A stretch of DNA of 64,000 bases from Cellulomonas timonensis (GCF_900046455.1 NZ_FCOT01000013.1:558001-622000); one strand, 5' to 3'. Positions 9,838 to 19,289 are shown, counted from the first letter of the stretch. Notes: generated from the sequence alone by a model not told the origin. Made by a program: numbers and translations.

Positions 9838-10502
9838 GCCAGACCCCTCCCGACCTCGACGCGCTGAGCGCGCCGGACGCTGACGGCCCGGCGGTCGAGG
9901 CCGACGAGCTCGCCTTCGACGTCGACGACCTGCCGGGTGGCGCGCTCGCCGCCCTGGAGGCCGTGCTGATGGTCGCTGACGAGCCGATCCCGGCGGTGCG
10001 CCTGGCATCGGTCCTCGCCCTGCCCACCGACCGCGTCGAGGGCCTGCTGGAGGCGTTGGCCGCGGAGTATCGCGGCGAGCACGGGGGCAGGATGCGCGGT
10101 TTCGAACTGCGGCATGCGGGGGCCGGCTGGCGGATCTACTCGGCGTCGGCGTTCGCCGAGGTCGTCGGGCGGTTCGTGCTCGAGGGCCAGACGTCGCGGC
10201 TGACACAGGCGGCGCTGGAGACTCTGGCGGTGATCGCCTACCGGCAGCCGGTCACCCGCGGGCAGGTCTCGGGGGTCCGCGGGGTCAACGTCGACGGGGT
10301 GGTCCGCACGCTGACGTCGCGCGGACTGGTGGCTGAGGCGGGCTCCGATCCGAGCACTGGCGCCGTGCTCTACGAGACCACGGGATACTTCTTGGAGCGG
10401 ATGGGGCTCGCGAGCCTGGATGAGCTGCCTCCACTTGCGCCCTATCTGCCGGACTTCGACGCGCTCGAGGGCGTGGACATGGCGAACAGGGAGACACGAT
10501 GA
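9834..10502 (+). CDS. scpB: Segregation and condensation protein B
   Basis: Winged-helix partner of ScpA in the SMC complex. The 222-residue product shows ALEAVLMVADEPIPAVRLAS at the first winged helix and LTQAALETLAVIAYRQPVTR followed by GVRGVNVDGVVRTLTSRGL at the second, which are the classic ScpB signatures. It starts at an ATG inside the ATGA junction with scpA and ends in an ATGA junction with rluB, so the block is tightly coupled. Confidence 0.95.
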   Translation: MSQTPPDLDALSAPDADGPAVEADELAFDVDDLPGGALAALEAVLMVADEPIPAVRLASVLALPTDRVEGLLEALAAEYRGEHGGRMRGFELRHAGAGWRIYSASAFAEVVGRFVLEGQTSRLTQAALETLAVIAYRQPVTRGQVSGVRGVNVDGVVRTLTSRGLVAEAGSDPSTGAVLYETTGYFLERMGLASLDELPPLAPYLPDFDALEGVDMANRETR

Positions 10503-11422
10503 GCACTGAGGGACGACGAGGCGGCGCCGCGGGCGCAGGCCGTGGACGTGACGGCGGCGGGCGCGCGGGGGCCCCGCGCGGAGCAGGCGGGGGTCGGAGC
10601 GGCCAGCAGCGTCCAGCACGCGCGGGACAGCCGGGACGACCGGCGCGCGCCAAGGCGCCGGCACGCGCCGCCGAGCCGCCGCGCGACGTGCACGACCCCG
10701 AGGGCGTGCGCCTGCAGAAGGTGCTCGCGACGGCCGGGCTGGGCTCGCGCCGCGCGTGCGAGGACCTCATCACGGCCGGCCGGGTGACGGTGGACGGGGT
10801 GCCCGTCATCGAGCTCGGCGTGCGGGTCGACCCGGCGAAGGTCGCGATCCACGTCGACGGGATGCGCGTGCAGCTCGACACCTCGATGGTGACGATCGCG
10901 CTGAACAAGCCGCTGGGCGTGGTCTCGACGATGCACGACCCCGACGGGCGCCCGTCGCTCGCCGAGTTCGTGAAGAACCGCGAGGAGCGGCTCTTCCACG
11001 TGGGCCGGCTCGACGCCGAGACCGAGGGCCTGATCCTGCTGACGAACGACGGCGAGCTGGCGAACCGCCTGGCGCACCCGTCGCATGAGGTGCCCAAGAC
11101 GTACTTCGCGGAGCTCGAGGGACGGGTGCACCCGTCGCTCGGCAAGCAGCTGCAGAAGGGCATCGAGTTGGAGGACGGCCTCGTCACGGTCGACAGCTTC
11201 CGGATCGTCGACCAGACCGCGCAGGCGAGCCTCGTCGAGCTGGTGCTGCACGAGGGGCGCAACCGCGTGGTCCGGCGCATCTTCGAGGAGGTGGGCTTTC
11301 CGGTGACGCGCCTGGTGCGCACGCAGATCGGCCCGATCAAGCTCGGCGACCTGCGCCCGGGGCGCACCCGCGTGCTCGGCAAGACGGAGCTGGGCACCCT
11401 CATGGCGCTGGTGGGAATGTGA
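10499..11422 (+). CDS. rluB: 23S rRNA pseudouridine synthase, RluB/RsuA family
   Basis: Converts a uridine in 23S rRNA to pseudouridine. It begins with about 60 residues rich in Gly, Arg and Ala that are probably disordered and may bind RNA. An S4 RNA-binding domain follows (VRLQKVLATAGLGSRRACED), then the catalytic domain with the nucleophilic Asp in GRLDAETEGLILLTND near residue 170. The product has 307 residues. RluB versus RsuA/RluE specificity cannot be settled by eye; the position after scpB favours the usual actinobacterial RluB-type gene. It is ATGA- and GTGA-coupled to its neighbours. Confidence 0.92.
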   Translation: MSTEGRRGGAAGAGRGRDGGGRAGAPRGAGGGRSGQQRPARAGQPGRPARAKAPARAAEPPRDVHDPEGVRLQKVLATAGLGSRRACEDLITAGRVTVDGVPVIELGVRVDPAKVAIHVDGMRVQLDTSMVTIALNKPLGVVSTMHDPDGRPSLAEFVKNREERLFHVGRLDAETEGLILLTNDGELANRLAHPSHEVPKTYFAELEGRVHPSLGKQLQKGIELEDGLVTVDSFRIVDQTAQASLVELVLHEGRNRVVRRIFEEVGFPVTRLVRTQIGPIKLGDLRPGRTRVLGKTELGTLMALVGM

Positions 11423-12534
11423 CCCAGGCGGTCGCGACCCAGGGCCCGGTGCGCGTGGTCGGCACCGGGCTCCTTGGCGCGTCCGTCGGTCTGGGCCTGG
11501 CCACGCGCGGGGTCGACGTCGTGCTGCACGACCCGTCGCGCACCGCGCTGGCCCTGGCCCGCGACGTGGGCGCCGGCCGCCCGGCCACCTCCGACGACGC
11601 CGCGCCGGCCCTGGTGGTCGTCGCGGCGCCACCGGACGTGACCGCTGACGTGGTGCGGGCCGAGCTGGCGGCGTGGCCGCACGCCGTGGTGACCGATGTC
11701 GCGAGCGTGAAGGGCTATGTGCTCGACGAGCTGCGCGAGTCCGGCGCCGACCTGAGCCGTTACGTGGGCTCCCACCCGATGGCCGGCCGTGAGCGGTCCG
11801 GGCCTGCCGCCGCCGTGCCCGACCTGTTCGTCGGGCGGCCCTGGGTGATCGCGGACTCCGGGGCGTCGTCCACGCAGGCGCTGCTCACCGTGCGCGCGCT
11901 CGCCGTCGACCTCGGCGCGATACCCGTGGAGATGGACGCGCAGGCGCACGACGAGGCCGTGGCGCTCGTGTCGCATGTGCCGCAGGTGGCCTCGAGCCTC
12001 GTCGCGGCCCGCTTGCGCGACGCCAGCGAGCCCGCGCTGGGGCTCGCTGGGCAAGGACTGCGGGATGTGACGCGGCTCGCCGCGAGCGACCCCGCGCTGT
12101 GGACGTCGATCCTGGCCGCGAACGCCGAGGCCGTCGCGGCGGTGCTGCGGGACCTGCGCACCGACCTCGACGTGGTGATCGAGGCGCTCGATCAGGCCGC
12201 GGCGGCCAACGGCCCCGAGACCGTGGAGCTCGGCGCCCTCGCGAGCATCGCGCAGGCCATCGGCCAGGGGAACACCGGCGTCGCCCGGGTCCCCGGCAAG
12301 CACGGTGGCGCCGCGCGCGTGTACGAGGTCGTCACTGCGCTGGTCCCCGACGTCCCCGGCGAGCTCGCGCGCCTGCTGGCCGACGTGGGCGAGGCCGGCG
12401 TGAACCTGGAGGACCTCCAGCTCGAGCACTCAGCCGGCCGCCCCGTCGGCATGGCGTCGATGTCGGTGCTGCCCGGACGGTCCGAGCACCTCGAGGCGGA
12501 GCTCAGTGCCCGCGGATGGAGACTGGTGAGTTGA
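11419..12534 (+). CDS. tyrA: Prephenate dehydrogenase
   Basis: Oxidative decarboxylation of prephenate to 4-hydroxyphenylpyruvate in tyrosine synthesis. The NAD-binding motif VVGTGLLGASVGLGLATRG opens the 371-residue product. The conserved SHPMAGRERSG block and ALVSHVPQVASSL helix follow in the catalytic domain. A C-terminal ACT-like region (VPDVPGELARLLADVGEAGV, from about residue 309) suggests feedback control by an aromatic amino acid. The GTG start overlaps the rluB stop. It is coupled to cmk downstream. Confidence 0.94.
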   Translation: MTQAVATQGPVRVVGTGLLGASVGLGLATRGVDVVLHDPSRTALALARDVGAGRPATSDDAAPALVVVAAPPDVTADVVRAELAAWPHAVVTDVASVKGYVLDELRESGADLSRYVGSHPMAGRERSGPAAAVPDLFVGRPWVIADSGASSTQALLTVRALAVDLGAIPVEMDAQAHDEAVALVSHVPQVASSLVAARLRDASEPALGLAGQGLRDVTRLAASDPALWTSILAANAEAVAAVLRDLRTDLDVVIEALDQAAAANGPETVELGALASIAQAIGQGNTGVARVPGKHGGAARVYEVVTALVPDVPGELARLLADVGEAGVNLEDLQLEHSAGRPVGMASMSVLPGRSEHLEAELSARGWRLVS

Positions 12535-13274
12535 GCACGGAACCTCAGGACGGCACGCGGCGCCAGCAGGCGATCGTGGTCGCGATCGACGGCCCCTCGG
12601 GCTCGGGCAAGTCCAGCGTGTCGCGCATGGTGGCCGAGCGGCTCGGGCTCGCGTTCCTGGACACCGGGGCGATGTACCGCGCGGCGACGTGGTGGTGCCT
12701 CGAGCAGGGTGTGCCCCTCACCGACACCGAGGCTGTGGCCGCGCTCATCCGCGACCTGCCGCTGTCAGTCGGGGTGGACCCGGCTGGGCCGACGGTGCAC
12801 GTGGGCGGGACGGACGTCGGCGAGGCGATCCGCACCACGGCGATCTCCTCGGCGGTGAGCGCCGTCGCCACGAACCTGGAGGTGCGCGCCGAGCTGGGCC
12901 GTCTGCAGCGCGAGGCCATCGCCGCGGAGCGCGTGCCGCAGTCGTTCTCCCACGGGCGCGGGATCGTCGCCGAGGGCCGGGACATCACCACGGTGATCGC
13001 CCCGGACGCCGACGTGCGCATCCTGCTGACCGCCAGCGAGGAGGCGCGGCTCGCCCGCCGGGCCAAGGAGGTGCACGGCAGCGCGGACGCCGAGGCGGTG
13101 CAGGCCACCCGCGACCAGGTGCTGCGACGCGATCGGGACGACTCGACGGTGTCGACGTTCCATGTCGCGGCCGACGGCGTCGTCACCGTCGACTCATCAG
13201 ACCTCGACCTGGAGGAGACCGTGCAGGCAGTGCTCGACGTCGTGGCCCAGGTCTCCGGGCGGGCAGCCCGATGA
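12516..13274 (+). CDS. cmk: Cytidylate kinase
   Basis: Phosphorylates CMP and dCMP with ATP. The P-loop is GPSGSGKSSVSR near residue 25, followed by LAFLDTGAMYRAATWW and GRDITTVIAPDADVRILLTA, both diagnostic of Cmk. The ATG chosen lies 19 bp inside tyrA and gives 252 residues. An in-frame TTG at 12531, which overlaps the tyrA stop as TTGA, is a realistic alternative that would remove only five residues. A preceding open frame is antisense-free noise of tyrA. Confidence 0.93.
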   Translation: METGELSTEPQDGTRRQQAIVVAIDGPSGSGKSSVSRMVAERLGLAFLDTGAMYRAATWWCLEQGVPLTDTEAVAALIRDLPLSVGVDPAGPTVHVGGTDVGEAIRTTAISSAVSAVATNLEVRAELGRLQREAIAAERVPQSFSHGRGIVAEGRDITTVIAPDADVRILLTASEEARLARRAKEVHGSADAEAVQATRDQVLRRDRDDSTVSTFHVAADGVVTVDSSDLDLEETVQAVLDVVAQVSGRAAR

Positions 13275-13996
13275 GCGCCGACGCCACCGCGCGGACAGCC
13301 GCCCCGCGGGACGCCACGGGCATACCCGACGAGCGGCAGGCCCGGCGGGGCCACGCGCTGGGCAAGCTCTTCGCGCACGTCATGTGGAACACCGAGGTGA
13401 TCGGCGCGCACCATGTGCCCGCTGACGGCCCGGTGCTGCTCGCGGCCAACCACTCAGGCGTCGCCGACGGCCCGGTGCTCGTGGGCGCCTCGCCGCGCCC
13501 CTCGCACGTGCTGATCAAGGCGTCGATGTTCACGGGCCCCGTGGGCGCCGTGCTGCGCAGCGCGGGCCAGATCTCGGTGGACGGCGATGGCCGCTCATCC
13601 CTCGCCACAGCGTTGGGCGTGCTGCGCCGCGGCGGCGTCGTCGGGGTGTTCCCCGAGGGCAGCCGGGGTCGCGGCGACATGGCCGACGCCCGCGCGGGTG
13701 TGGCCTGGCTGGCGATCAACGGCGCCGCCCGCGTGGTGCCCGTGGCTGTGCTCGGCACCCGCCGCACGGGGGAGGCCGTCGGCCGGCTGCCGGGGTTCCG
13801 GCGGCGTCTGGTCGTGGAGTTCGGGGCGCCGCTGACCTTGGAGCGTGCGCCCGGGACGTCGGGCCGTGCCGCCGTCGCGCAGGCCAATGAGGCGATCCGC
13901 GTCGCGATGGTGGCGCTGGTGGCCGACGCGGCCGAACGGGCTGGCCTCCCGCTGCCCACCGACGACCCCCACAGCGAGGCGCGGGCAGCGCATTAG
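13271..13996 (+). CDS. 1-acyl-sn-glycerol-3-phosphate acyltransferase (PlsC family)
   Basis: Membrane-associated acyltransferase that makes phosphatidic acid. It carries the catalytic HX4D motif in NHSGVADGPVL near residue 60 and the second family motif FPEGSRGRGD near residue 126. The product has 241 residues, normal for the family. The ATG overlaps the cmk stop (ATGA). Cmk-PlsC-Der is a recurrent order in Actinobacteria, and in some relatives the acyltransferase is fused to Cmk. Substrate chain preference cannot be read from sequence. Confidence 0.9.
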   Translation: MSADATARTAAPRDATGIPDERQARRGHALGKLFAHVMWNTEVIGAHHVPADGPVLLAANHSGVADGPVLVGASPRPSHVLIKASMFTGPVGAVLRSAGQISVDGDGRSSLATALGVLRRGGVVGVFPEGSRGRGDMADARAGVAWLAINGAARVVPVAVLGTRRTGEAVGRLPGFRRRLVVEFGAPLTLERAPGTSGRAAVAQANEAIRVAMVALVADAAERAGLPLPTDDPHSEARAAH

Positions 13997-14017
13997 TCGT
14001 CCGGCCCCCGGGCAGGG

Positions 14018-14023
14018 GAGAAT
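14018..14023 (+). promoter_or_regulatory. GAGAAT -10-like element before der
   Basis: GAGAAT fits the NANNNT pattern of a -10 box and is separated from the der ATG by exactly six bases, the same spacing seen before parA and the XRE gene. It suggests a leaderless der transcript in addition to read-through from the upstream block. It is weaker than the TAGGTT boxes because the first base is not T. Confidence 0.4.
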
Positions 14024-14029
14024 GGGCCC

Positions 14030-15619
14030 ATGACCGAGACCGACCCGACCGCGGGCATGCCCGACGACGCTGCCGCGACGGCAGCCGACACACCCTTGGA
14101 CCCCGCGCACGTCGATCCCGGACCGTCCGACGCCGCACCGTCTGACGCCGCCCCCTCCGACGACTCGTCGGACACCGCACAGTCGGATGCCGCGCGCGAG
14201 GAGGCCCTGCGCGCCGGGCTCGCCGAGTACGACCTCGAGGAGGACGACCTCGCGCTGCTCGAGAGCGAGGCCGCTGCTCAGGCGGGCGAGCCCGGGGGAG
14301 CCCCGCTGCCCGTGCTCGCCGTCGTGGGCCGCCCCAACGTGGGCAAGTCCACCCTCGTCAACCGCATCCTCGGCCGCCGTCAGGCCGTCGTCGAGGACAA
14401 GCCCGGTGTGACGCGCGACCGCGTGAGCTACCCGGCGGAGTGGGCGGGCCGGAACTTCACGCTCGTCGACACCGGCGGGTGGGAGGTCGACGTGCTCGGC
14501 ATCGACGCCCGCGTCGCCGAGCAGGCCGAGGTCGCGATCTCCCTGGCCGACGCGGTGCTCTTCGTCGTCGACGCCACCGTCGGCCCGACGGCCACCGACG
14601 AGCGCGTCGTGCGCCTGCTGCGCAAGTCCGGCAAGCCCGTGGTGCTGTGCGCCAACAAGGTGGACGGCCCGCGCGTCGAGGCCGACGCGACGGAGCTGTG
14701 GAGCCTCGGCCTCGGCGAGCCGCACCCGGTCTCGGCCCTGCACGGCCGTGGCACCGGCGACCTGCTCGACGCCGCGATGGCCGCGCTGCCCAAGGTGTCG
14801 CAGCACGGCTCCGCGATCCCCGCGGGCGGCCCGCGCCGCGTCGCGCTGGTGGGGCGGCCCAACGTGGGCAAGTCCTCGCTGCTGAACAAGATCATCGGCT
14901 CCGAGCGCGTCGTCGTGGACGACGTCGCGGGCACCACCCGCGACCCGGTCGACGAGCTGGTGCAGCTCAAGGGCAAGACGTGGTGGTTCGTCGACACCGC
15001 CGGCATCCGCCGCCGCGTGCACCAGTCGCAGGGCGCGGACTTCTACGCGTCGCTGCGCACGCAGGCCGCCATCGAGAAGTCCGAGGTCGCCGTCGTCCTG
15101 CTGGACGCGTCGGCGAAGCTCACCGAGCAGGACACGCGCGTCATCTCCCAGGCGATCGACGCGGGCCGCGCCATCGTGCTGGCGTTCAACAAGTGGGACC
15201 TGATGGACGAGGACCGCAGGCCGTTCCTCGAGCGCGAGATCGAGCAGGACCTGGTGCAGGTGCAGTGGGCGCCTCGCGTCAACCTGTCCGCGAAGACGGG
15301 CTGGCACGCCGAGCGGCTGGTCCCGGCGATCGAGCGCGCGCTCGCGTCGTGGGAGACCCGCATCCCGACGGGGCGCCTCAACGCGTTCCTCGGCGAGCTC
15401 GTCGCCGCCCACCCGCACCCGCTGCGGGGCGGCAAGCAGCCGCGCATCCTGTTCGCCACGCAGGCGTCGACCTCCCCGCCGCGGTTCGTGATCTTCGCCA
15501 GCGGCTTCCTCGAGGCGGGCTACCGGCGGTTCATCGAGCGCCGCCTGCGCGAGGACTTCGGCTTCGAGGGCACACCGATCGAGATCTCGGTGCGGGTGCG
15601 GGAGAAGCGCAAGCGGTGA
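14030..15619 (+). CDS. der: Ribosome biogenesis GTPase Der (EngA)
   Basis: Tandem-domain GTPase needed for 50S ribosomal subunit assembly. The first G domain has [16 protein letters not shown] near residue 99, DTGG and NKVDGP; the second has [16 protein letters not shown] near residue 274, DTAGIRRR and [11 protein letters not shown]-like domain ends in EKRKR. The product has 529 residues, longer than most Der proteins because of an acidic N-terminal extension of about 95 residues that repeats the unit SDAAP. Such extensions occur in actinobacterial Der proteins. The stop overlaps the next GTG (GTGA). Confidence 0.96.
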   Translation: MTETDPTAGMPDDAAATAADTPLDPAHVDPGPSDAAPSDAAPSDDSSDTAQSDAAREEALRAGLAEYDLEEDDLALLESEAAAQAGEPGGAPLPVLAVVGRPNVGKSTLVNRILGRRQAVVEDKPGVTRDRVSYPAEWAGRNFTLVDTGGWEVDVLGIDARVAEQAEVAISLADAVLFVVDATVGPTATDERVVRLLRKSGKPVVLCANKVDGPRVEADATELWSLGLGEPHPVSALHGRGTGDLLDAAMAALPKVSQHGSAIPAGGPRRVALVGRPNVGKSSLLNKIIGSERVVVDDVAGTTRDPVDELVQLKGKTWWFVDTAGIRRRVHQSQGADFYASLRTQAAIEKSEVAVVLLDASAKLTEQDTRVISQAIDAGRAIVLAFNKWDLMDEDRRPFLEREIEQDLVQVQWAPRVNLSAKTGWHAERLVPAIERALASWETRIPTGRLNAFLGELVAAHPHPLRGGKQPRILFATQASTSPPRFVIFASGFLEAGYRRFIERRLREDFGFEGTPIEISVRVREKRKR

Positions 15620-16734
15620 CCCGTGAGGCGGCCGACGGCGGCGACCCCGCCGTCGGCGCGCCCGCAGGACGGGGCGGGGGTTCGGCCCCGCTCGCCGGGC
15701 GGGCGCTGCTGCTGAGGCCGGGCCTGCCGCGCGACCCCGCCGCGCCCCAGCATCTCGCCGCGTTCCTGGTGGCGACGGTCGTCACGGTGCTGCTCACCCG
15801 CGGGGCGCTGGCGGCCACCGGATACCCGCAAGTCGGCGGCGCCACCCTGCACATCGCGCACGTGCTGTGGGGCGGCCTGCTCCTGGCCGTCGCCGTGGTG
15901 CTGCTGCTGTCCTATGCCGGGCCGGTGGTGCGGCCGATCGGCGCCCTCGTCGGCGGGATCGGGTTCGGGCTGTTCGTCGACGAGATCGGCAAGTTCGTCA
16001 CCGCAGACAACGACTACTTCTACGAGCCGACGGCCTCGCTCATCTACGTGGTCGTGGTGCTGCTGGTGCTGCTCGCCGAGGTGCTGCACGGGCGCCGCGA
16101 GCGTGATCCGAGCGAGCTGCTGGCCGGCGCCGTCGATCGTGCCGTCTCGGGCGTGGTGGGCGGGTTCAGCCCGCGTGCCCGCCGGCAGGCCCGCGCGCTG
16201 GTCCGCGCCGCGGGGGAGCAGCACGGCGCGGCCGAGGTGAGCGCCCTGCTGCGCGTCGCGGAGGACGACCGCGAGGAGCTGCCCGACGTCACGGGCGCCG
16301 TCGCCCGATGGGTCGTGCGGGGCACGTACCGCCTCGTCCGGGCCCGATGGGTGCCGTGGGTGGCGGTGGCGGTGCTGACGGGGACTGCCGTCGCGACGAT
16401 GGGCCGCGGGCTGGCGGCGTGGATCGCCGGCGCCGACGTCCCGGGCTGGGTGGTGGCGGGGGTGCTGCTCTCCGGCGCGGGGTCGGGGGCGGGCTCCGTC
16501 GTCGGCCTCCTCGTGGTGCGCCGCTCCCGCGAGAACGGCTTCGCATGGTTCCGCAGGGCAGTGCTGATCAGCCTGCTGTTGACGCAGATCTTCCTGTTCC
16601 GGCTCGAGCAGTGGGCCGCCGTCGCGGGGCTGCTGGTGGACCTGGTGGTGCTGGGGGTCGTGGCCGCGGAGGGTGAGGTCGCGCGCACCCGCAGGCTCGA
16701 GGCCGGGTCGGGAGCAGCCTCCACGGCGACATAG
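15616..16734 (+). CDS. Conserved membrane protein of unknown function
   Basis: I do not recognise a named family. The 372-residue product begins with about 45 polar and Gly-rich residues and then has hydrophobic spans: [43 protein letters not shown], a soluble stretch of roughly 90 residues rich in Arg and Glu, then [25 protein letters not shown] and a C-terminal pair. The sequence [20 protein letters not shown] between spans is the most conserved-looking part, with acidic residues next to the membrane. Start is a GTG in a GTGA junction with der, so it is co-transcribed. Its end lies inside the regulatory palindrome of the next gene. Confidence 0.75.
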   Translation: MTREAADGGDPAVGAPAGRGGGSAPLAGRALLLRPGLPRDPAAPQHLAAFLVATVVTVLLTRGALAATGYPQVGGATLHIAHVLWGGLLLAVAVVLLLSYAGPVVRPIGALVGGIGFGLFVDEIGKFVTADNDYFYEPTASLIYVVVVLLVLLAEVLHGRRERDPSELLAGAVDRAVSGVVGGFSPRARRQARALVRAAGEQHGAAEVSALLRVAEDDREELPDVTGAVARWVVRGTYRLVRARWVPWVAVAVLTGTAVATMGRGLAAWIAGADVPGWVVAGVLLSGAGSGAGSVVGLLVVRRSRENGFAWFRRAVLISLLLTQIFLFRLEQWAAVAGLLVDLVVLGVVAAEGEVARTRRLEAGSGAASTAT

Positions 16735-16755
16735 ACTCGTCTTGTGTCTATGTCG
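16727..16755. promoter_or_regulatory. Promoter and 10-bp inverted-repeat operator of the GntR gene
   Basis: CGACATAGAC, a 9-base spacer and GTCTATGTCG form a perfect inverted repeat. Inside it TAGACT (16732-16737) is a good -10 box, followed by exactly six bases and a GTG. The repeat therefore covers both the -10 box and the putative leaderless start, which is ideal for autorepression by the GntR protein. There is no T-run after it, so a terminator is less likely. Confidence 0.6.
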
Positions 16756-17422
16756 TCCCCCACCCGGCGCCGCGGCCCCGGCGGCCGAGCGCGCCTACGC
16801 GCACGTCAAGGAGCTGGTGCTCACCGACTCGCTCTCCGGCGGCACGATGGTCAGCGAGGGCGACATCGCCGCCCAGCTGTCCATGAGCCGCACGCCCGTG
16901 CGCGAGGCGTTCCTGCGCCTCGAGTCCGAGGGCTGGCTGCGGCTCTACCCGAAGCGTGGCGCCCTGGTGGTGCCCGTGGCGGCTGGCGAGGCGCAGTCGG
17001 TGGTGGACGCGCGCCTGCTGCTCGAGGTCCACGCCGTCGAGGCGCTGCGGCACCGCGACGACCGCGAGCGGCTGGAGGAGCGCTTGCGCGCGTCGATCGA
17101 GCAGCAGCGGGCCGCCCTGGACCGCGGCGACATCGACGCCTACGCGGAGCACGACACCGAGTTCCACCTGACGATCGTCGCCGCGGGCGGCAACCCGCTG
17201 CTCACCAGCTTCTACGTCACCCTGCGGGAGCGGCAGCGGCGCATGGTCGCCCGGTCGCTGTGGCGCGACGAGGGCCGTGCGCGGGCCTTCGTCACCCAGC
17301 ATGAGCACCTCGCGGCAGCCGTCGGCGCCGGGGCGGTCGCGGAGTTCAAGGTCGCGCTGCGCCGCCACCTCGACCACGCGCACCTGCCCGAGCGGGCCGC
17401 CGCGGCCGTCGACGCACGATGA
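16744..17422 (+). CDS. GntR-family (FCD) transcriptional regulator, apparent frameshift near the start
   Basis: A winged-helix DNA-binding domain (AYAHVKELVLTDSLSGG ... SMSRTPVREAFLRLESEGWL) is followed by a helical FCD ligand domain with VVDARLLLEVHAVEAL and HDTEFHLTIVAAGG. The likely leaderless GTG start (MSMSSP) is one base out of frame with this body. Removing one C from the CCCCC run at 16757-16761 joins MSMSSP to PGAAAPAAERAYAHVK smoothly. As printed, the body could start only at a TTG at 16742 (226 residues) or inside the previous gene. It is either a real frameshift or a base-call error. It overlaps the MFS gene by an ATGA and probably controls it. Confidence 0.8.
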
Positions 17423-18762
17423 CCGCCACCGACCTGCGACCGCCCCCCCAGGAAGCCCACGAGGCCGGCGCCCGCCCCTCGCGCCGCGCCTGGGTCGCGG
17501 TGGCCGCGACGATGGTGGCCGTCGCGTGGGGTGGCAACGAGTTCACACCGCTGCTGGTCATGTACCAAGAGGTGAGCAGCTTCTCCGCCGTGACCGTGTA
17601 CCTGCTGCTGGGCGCCTACGTGCTCGGCATCGTGCCCGCGCTGCTGCTCGGCGGCCCGCTCTCCGACAGGTACGGGCGCCGGCCCCTGCTGCTCCCAGCG
17701 GCGCCGCTGAGCCTGGCGGGGTCGCTCGTGCTGGCCGTCGGCTCCGGCTCGCCGCTCGCGCTCGGCATCGGGCGTGTGCTGTGCGGGGCCGCCCTGGGCC
17801 TGGTGATGGCGGTGGGGTCCACGTGGATCACGGAGCTCTCCGACAAGGCCGGTGACGACCCGCGTGCGGGCGCCCGGCGCGCGTCGCTCGCCCTGACCCT
17901 CGGGTTCCTCGTGGGCGCCGGTGTCGCGAGCGTGCTCGCCCAGTGGGGCCCGTGGCCCGCCCACACCGCCTACGTGCTGCACGCCCTGCTGACCCTCGCC
18001 TCCGGCGCCTGGCTCCTGAGGGCGCCCGAGACCCGGCCGGCGGCGGACGCCGCACGAAGGCCGCTGCGGGACGACCTGCGCATCCCCGCGGCCGGCCACC
18101 GCCGGTTCCTCCGAGTCGTGCTGCCGCTCGCCCCGTGGGTCTTCGGCTGCGCCGGCTCCGCCTACGCCGTGCTGCCCAGCCTCATGCGGGAGCACTCCGG
18201 GGGGATGCCCATCGCGTTCTCCGGGCTGCTCACCGTGCTCACGCTCGGCTGCGGCATCGGCATCCAAGTGCTCGGGCGGGCCATCGACAGCGAGCACAGC
18301 GCCCGCGCCTCGGTGGTCGCCCTGGCGATCATCGCCGTCGGGATGGGGCTCGGCGCCTACGCCAGCGCCCGGCTCACCCTGGTGGGCACACTCCTCGCCG
18401 CCGCCGTCCTCGGCATGGGGTACGGGCTCGCGCTCGTGGCGGGGCTCAACGAGGTGCGCCGCATCGCCGGCCCCGACGATCTGGCCGGGCTCACCGCCGT
18501 CTACTACTCCGTCGCCTACGTGGGCTTCTTCATCCCCGCGGCCCTGGCCGTCCTGGCCGGGTGGTGGAGCTACCCGCAGATGTTCGCCGGGGGATTGGCC
18601 ATCGCGCTCGGCTGCCTCGCCGTGGTCGCCACCGCGTGGCGGGCCCACCTGCCCGCCGCAGCCCCCGTGACGCTGGCCACACCCGACGTCGTGACCAGCA
18701 TGGGGATCAGCGGGGGAGACGCCCACAGCACGGGCGGCGGACGAGAGACACCCGTTCGGTGA
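17419..18762 (+). CDS. MFS transporter
   Basis: Twelve-helix type permease of 447 residues. The family signature loop between helices 2 and 3 is GGPLSDRYGRRPLLLPAAP, and helix 4 carries LGIGRVLCGAALGLVMAVG. The N-terminus is a short cytosolic tail (TATDLRPPPQEAHEAGARPS). The ATG overlaps the stop of the GntR regulator, a pairing that usually means the regulator senses the transported compound. I cannot tell import from export or name the substrate; drug-type efflux is a reasonable guess. Confidence 0.85.
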   Translation: MTATDLRPPPQEAHEAGARPSRRAWVAVAATMVAVAWGGNEFTPLLVMYQEVSSFSAVTVYLLLGAYVLGIVPALLLGGPLSDRYGRRPLLLPAAPLSLAGSLVLAVGSGSPLALGIGRVLCGAALGLVMAVGSTWITELSDKAGDDPRAGARRASLALTLGFLVGAGVASVLAQWGPWPAHTAYVLHALLTLASGAWLLRAPETRPAADAARRPLRDDLRIPAAGHRRFLRVVLPLAPWVFGCAGSAYAVLPSLMREHSGGMPIAFSGLLTVLTLGCGIGIQVLGRAIDSEHSARASVVALAIIAVGMGLGAYASARLTLVGTLLAAAVLGMGYGLALVAGLNEVRRIAGPDDLAGLTAVYYSVAYVGFFIPAALAVLAGWWSYPQMFAGGLAIALGCLAVVATAWRAHLPAAAPVTLATPDVVTSMGISGGDAHSTGGGRETPVR

Positions 18763-18764
18763 GG

Positions 18765-18770
18765 TAGAGT
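18765..18770 (+). promoter_or_regulatory. TAGAGT -10 box for tRNA-Pro
   Basis: TAGAGT lies 23 bases before the mature tRNA and is the only good -10 match in the short gap after the MFS stop. The leader contains a small hairpin (GTTCCC-AC-GGGAAC, 18777-18790) that could be part of the precursor. No clear -35 box is visible. Confidence 0.45.
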
Positions 18771-18793
18771 CTCCGTGTTCCCACGGGAACGTT

Positions 18794-18867
<74 letters not shown>

Positions 18868-18880
18868 CAGAGAAAGTCCA

Positions 18881-18924
18881 GGCCAGCGGCTCCTCGGAGG
18901 TATCCGAGGAGCCGCTGGCCTTTT
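18881..18924 (+). terminator. Intrinsic terminator after tRNA-Pro
   Basis: A perfect 17-bp stem (arms 18881-18897 and 18904-18920) with a 6-base loop AGGTAT, followed directly by TTTT. It begins 13 bases after the tRNA and is the strongest classical terminator in the window. Confidence 0.92.
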
Positions 18925-19148
18925 GTCGTTGATGACCTCCGCGCGCGGTCGCCCGTCGGCGGCATCGTGGCCGAGGCGGCTCTCGCTGGGCCCATGCGCG
19001 GACCGGACGCGCGGCGCCCCACCGACGGGGACGGGCGTGCGGTCGCGCCGACCACCGGGTCTCTCGCCCAGGGCTCTCGGGGCCCTGCTGGACTGGTCGC
19101 GCGTCGGCGCCGAGTGCCAGGGGCGCTGGGAATGCGCTTCCACCGGGG
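18925..19148. other. Intergenic stretch without a recognisable gene
   Basis: Between the tRNA terminator and the first LacI operator nothing convincing is visible. Several short frames are open on both strands, but none has a ribosome-binding site or family motif. It may be remnant DNA at the core/accessory border next to the tRNA gene. Confidence 0.5.
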
Positions 19149-19162
19149 TGATACCGGTGTCA
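19149..19162. promoter_or_regulatory. LacI operator O1 (TGATACCGGTGTCA)
   Basis: One of four related 14-mers around the lacI-like gene and the ABC importer. It has the central CG and the TGA-AC/GTGTCA half-sites, with one mismatch (T for C at position 4). Its centre is 127 bp upstream of the centre of O2, a distance that allows DNA looping. Confidence 0.7.
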
Positions 19163-19229
19163 TACTGGCGGGCCTCGAACGGCGTCCCGCCCACCAGGGT
19201 CCACCGATACCATCGGGGCGTGGCCGGAG

Positions 19230-19259
19230 TTGGCACCGCTCGGCTTGTGCTGCTAACAG
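19230..19259 (+). promoter_or_regulatory. Candidate promoter of the first LacI-family regulator
   Basis: TTGGCA (19230-19235) and TAACAG (19254-19259) are separated by 18 bases. Transcription would begin near 19266, just before operator O2, so bound repressor would block its own gene. The -10 box is imperfect. Confidence 0.5.
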
Positions 19260-19275
19260 GGCTCGACAGGAGGTC

Positions 19276-19289
19276 GGACACCGATGTCA
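19276..19289. promoter_or_regulatory. LacI operator O2 (GGACACCGATGTCA) overlapping the start codon
   Basis: It has the same design as O1, O3 and O4. The ATG of the regulator lies inside the operator, and AGGAGG is directly upstream, so bound repressor would cover the promoter-proximal transcribed region. This indicates autoregulation. Confidence 0.72.

Noticed and set aside
14101-14170. Tandem repeat region in the der N-terminus
   Set aside because: It is codon-level repetition of an acidic linker in a normal gene, not a mobile or regulatory repeat.
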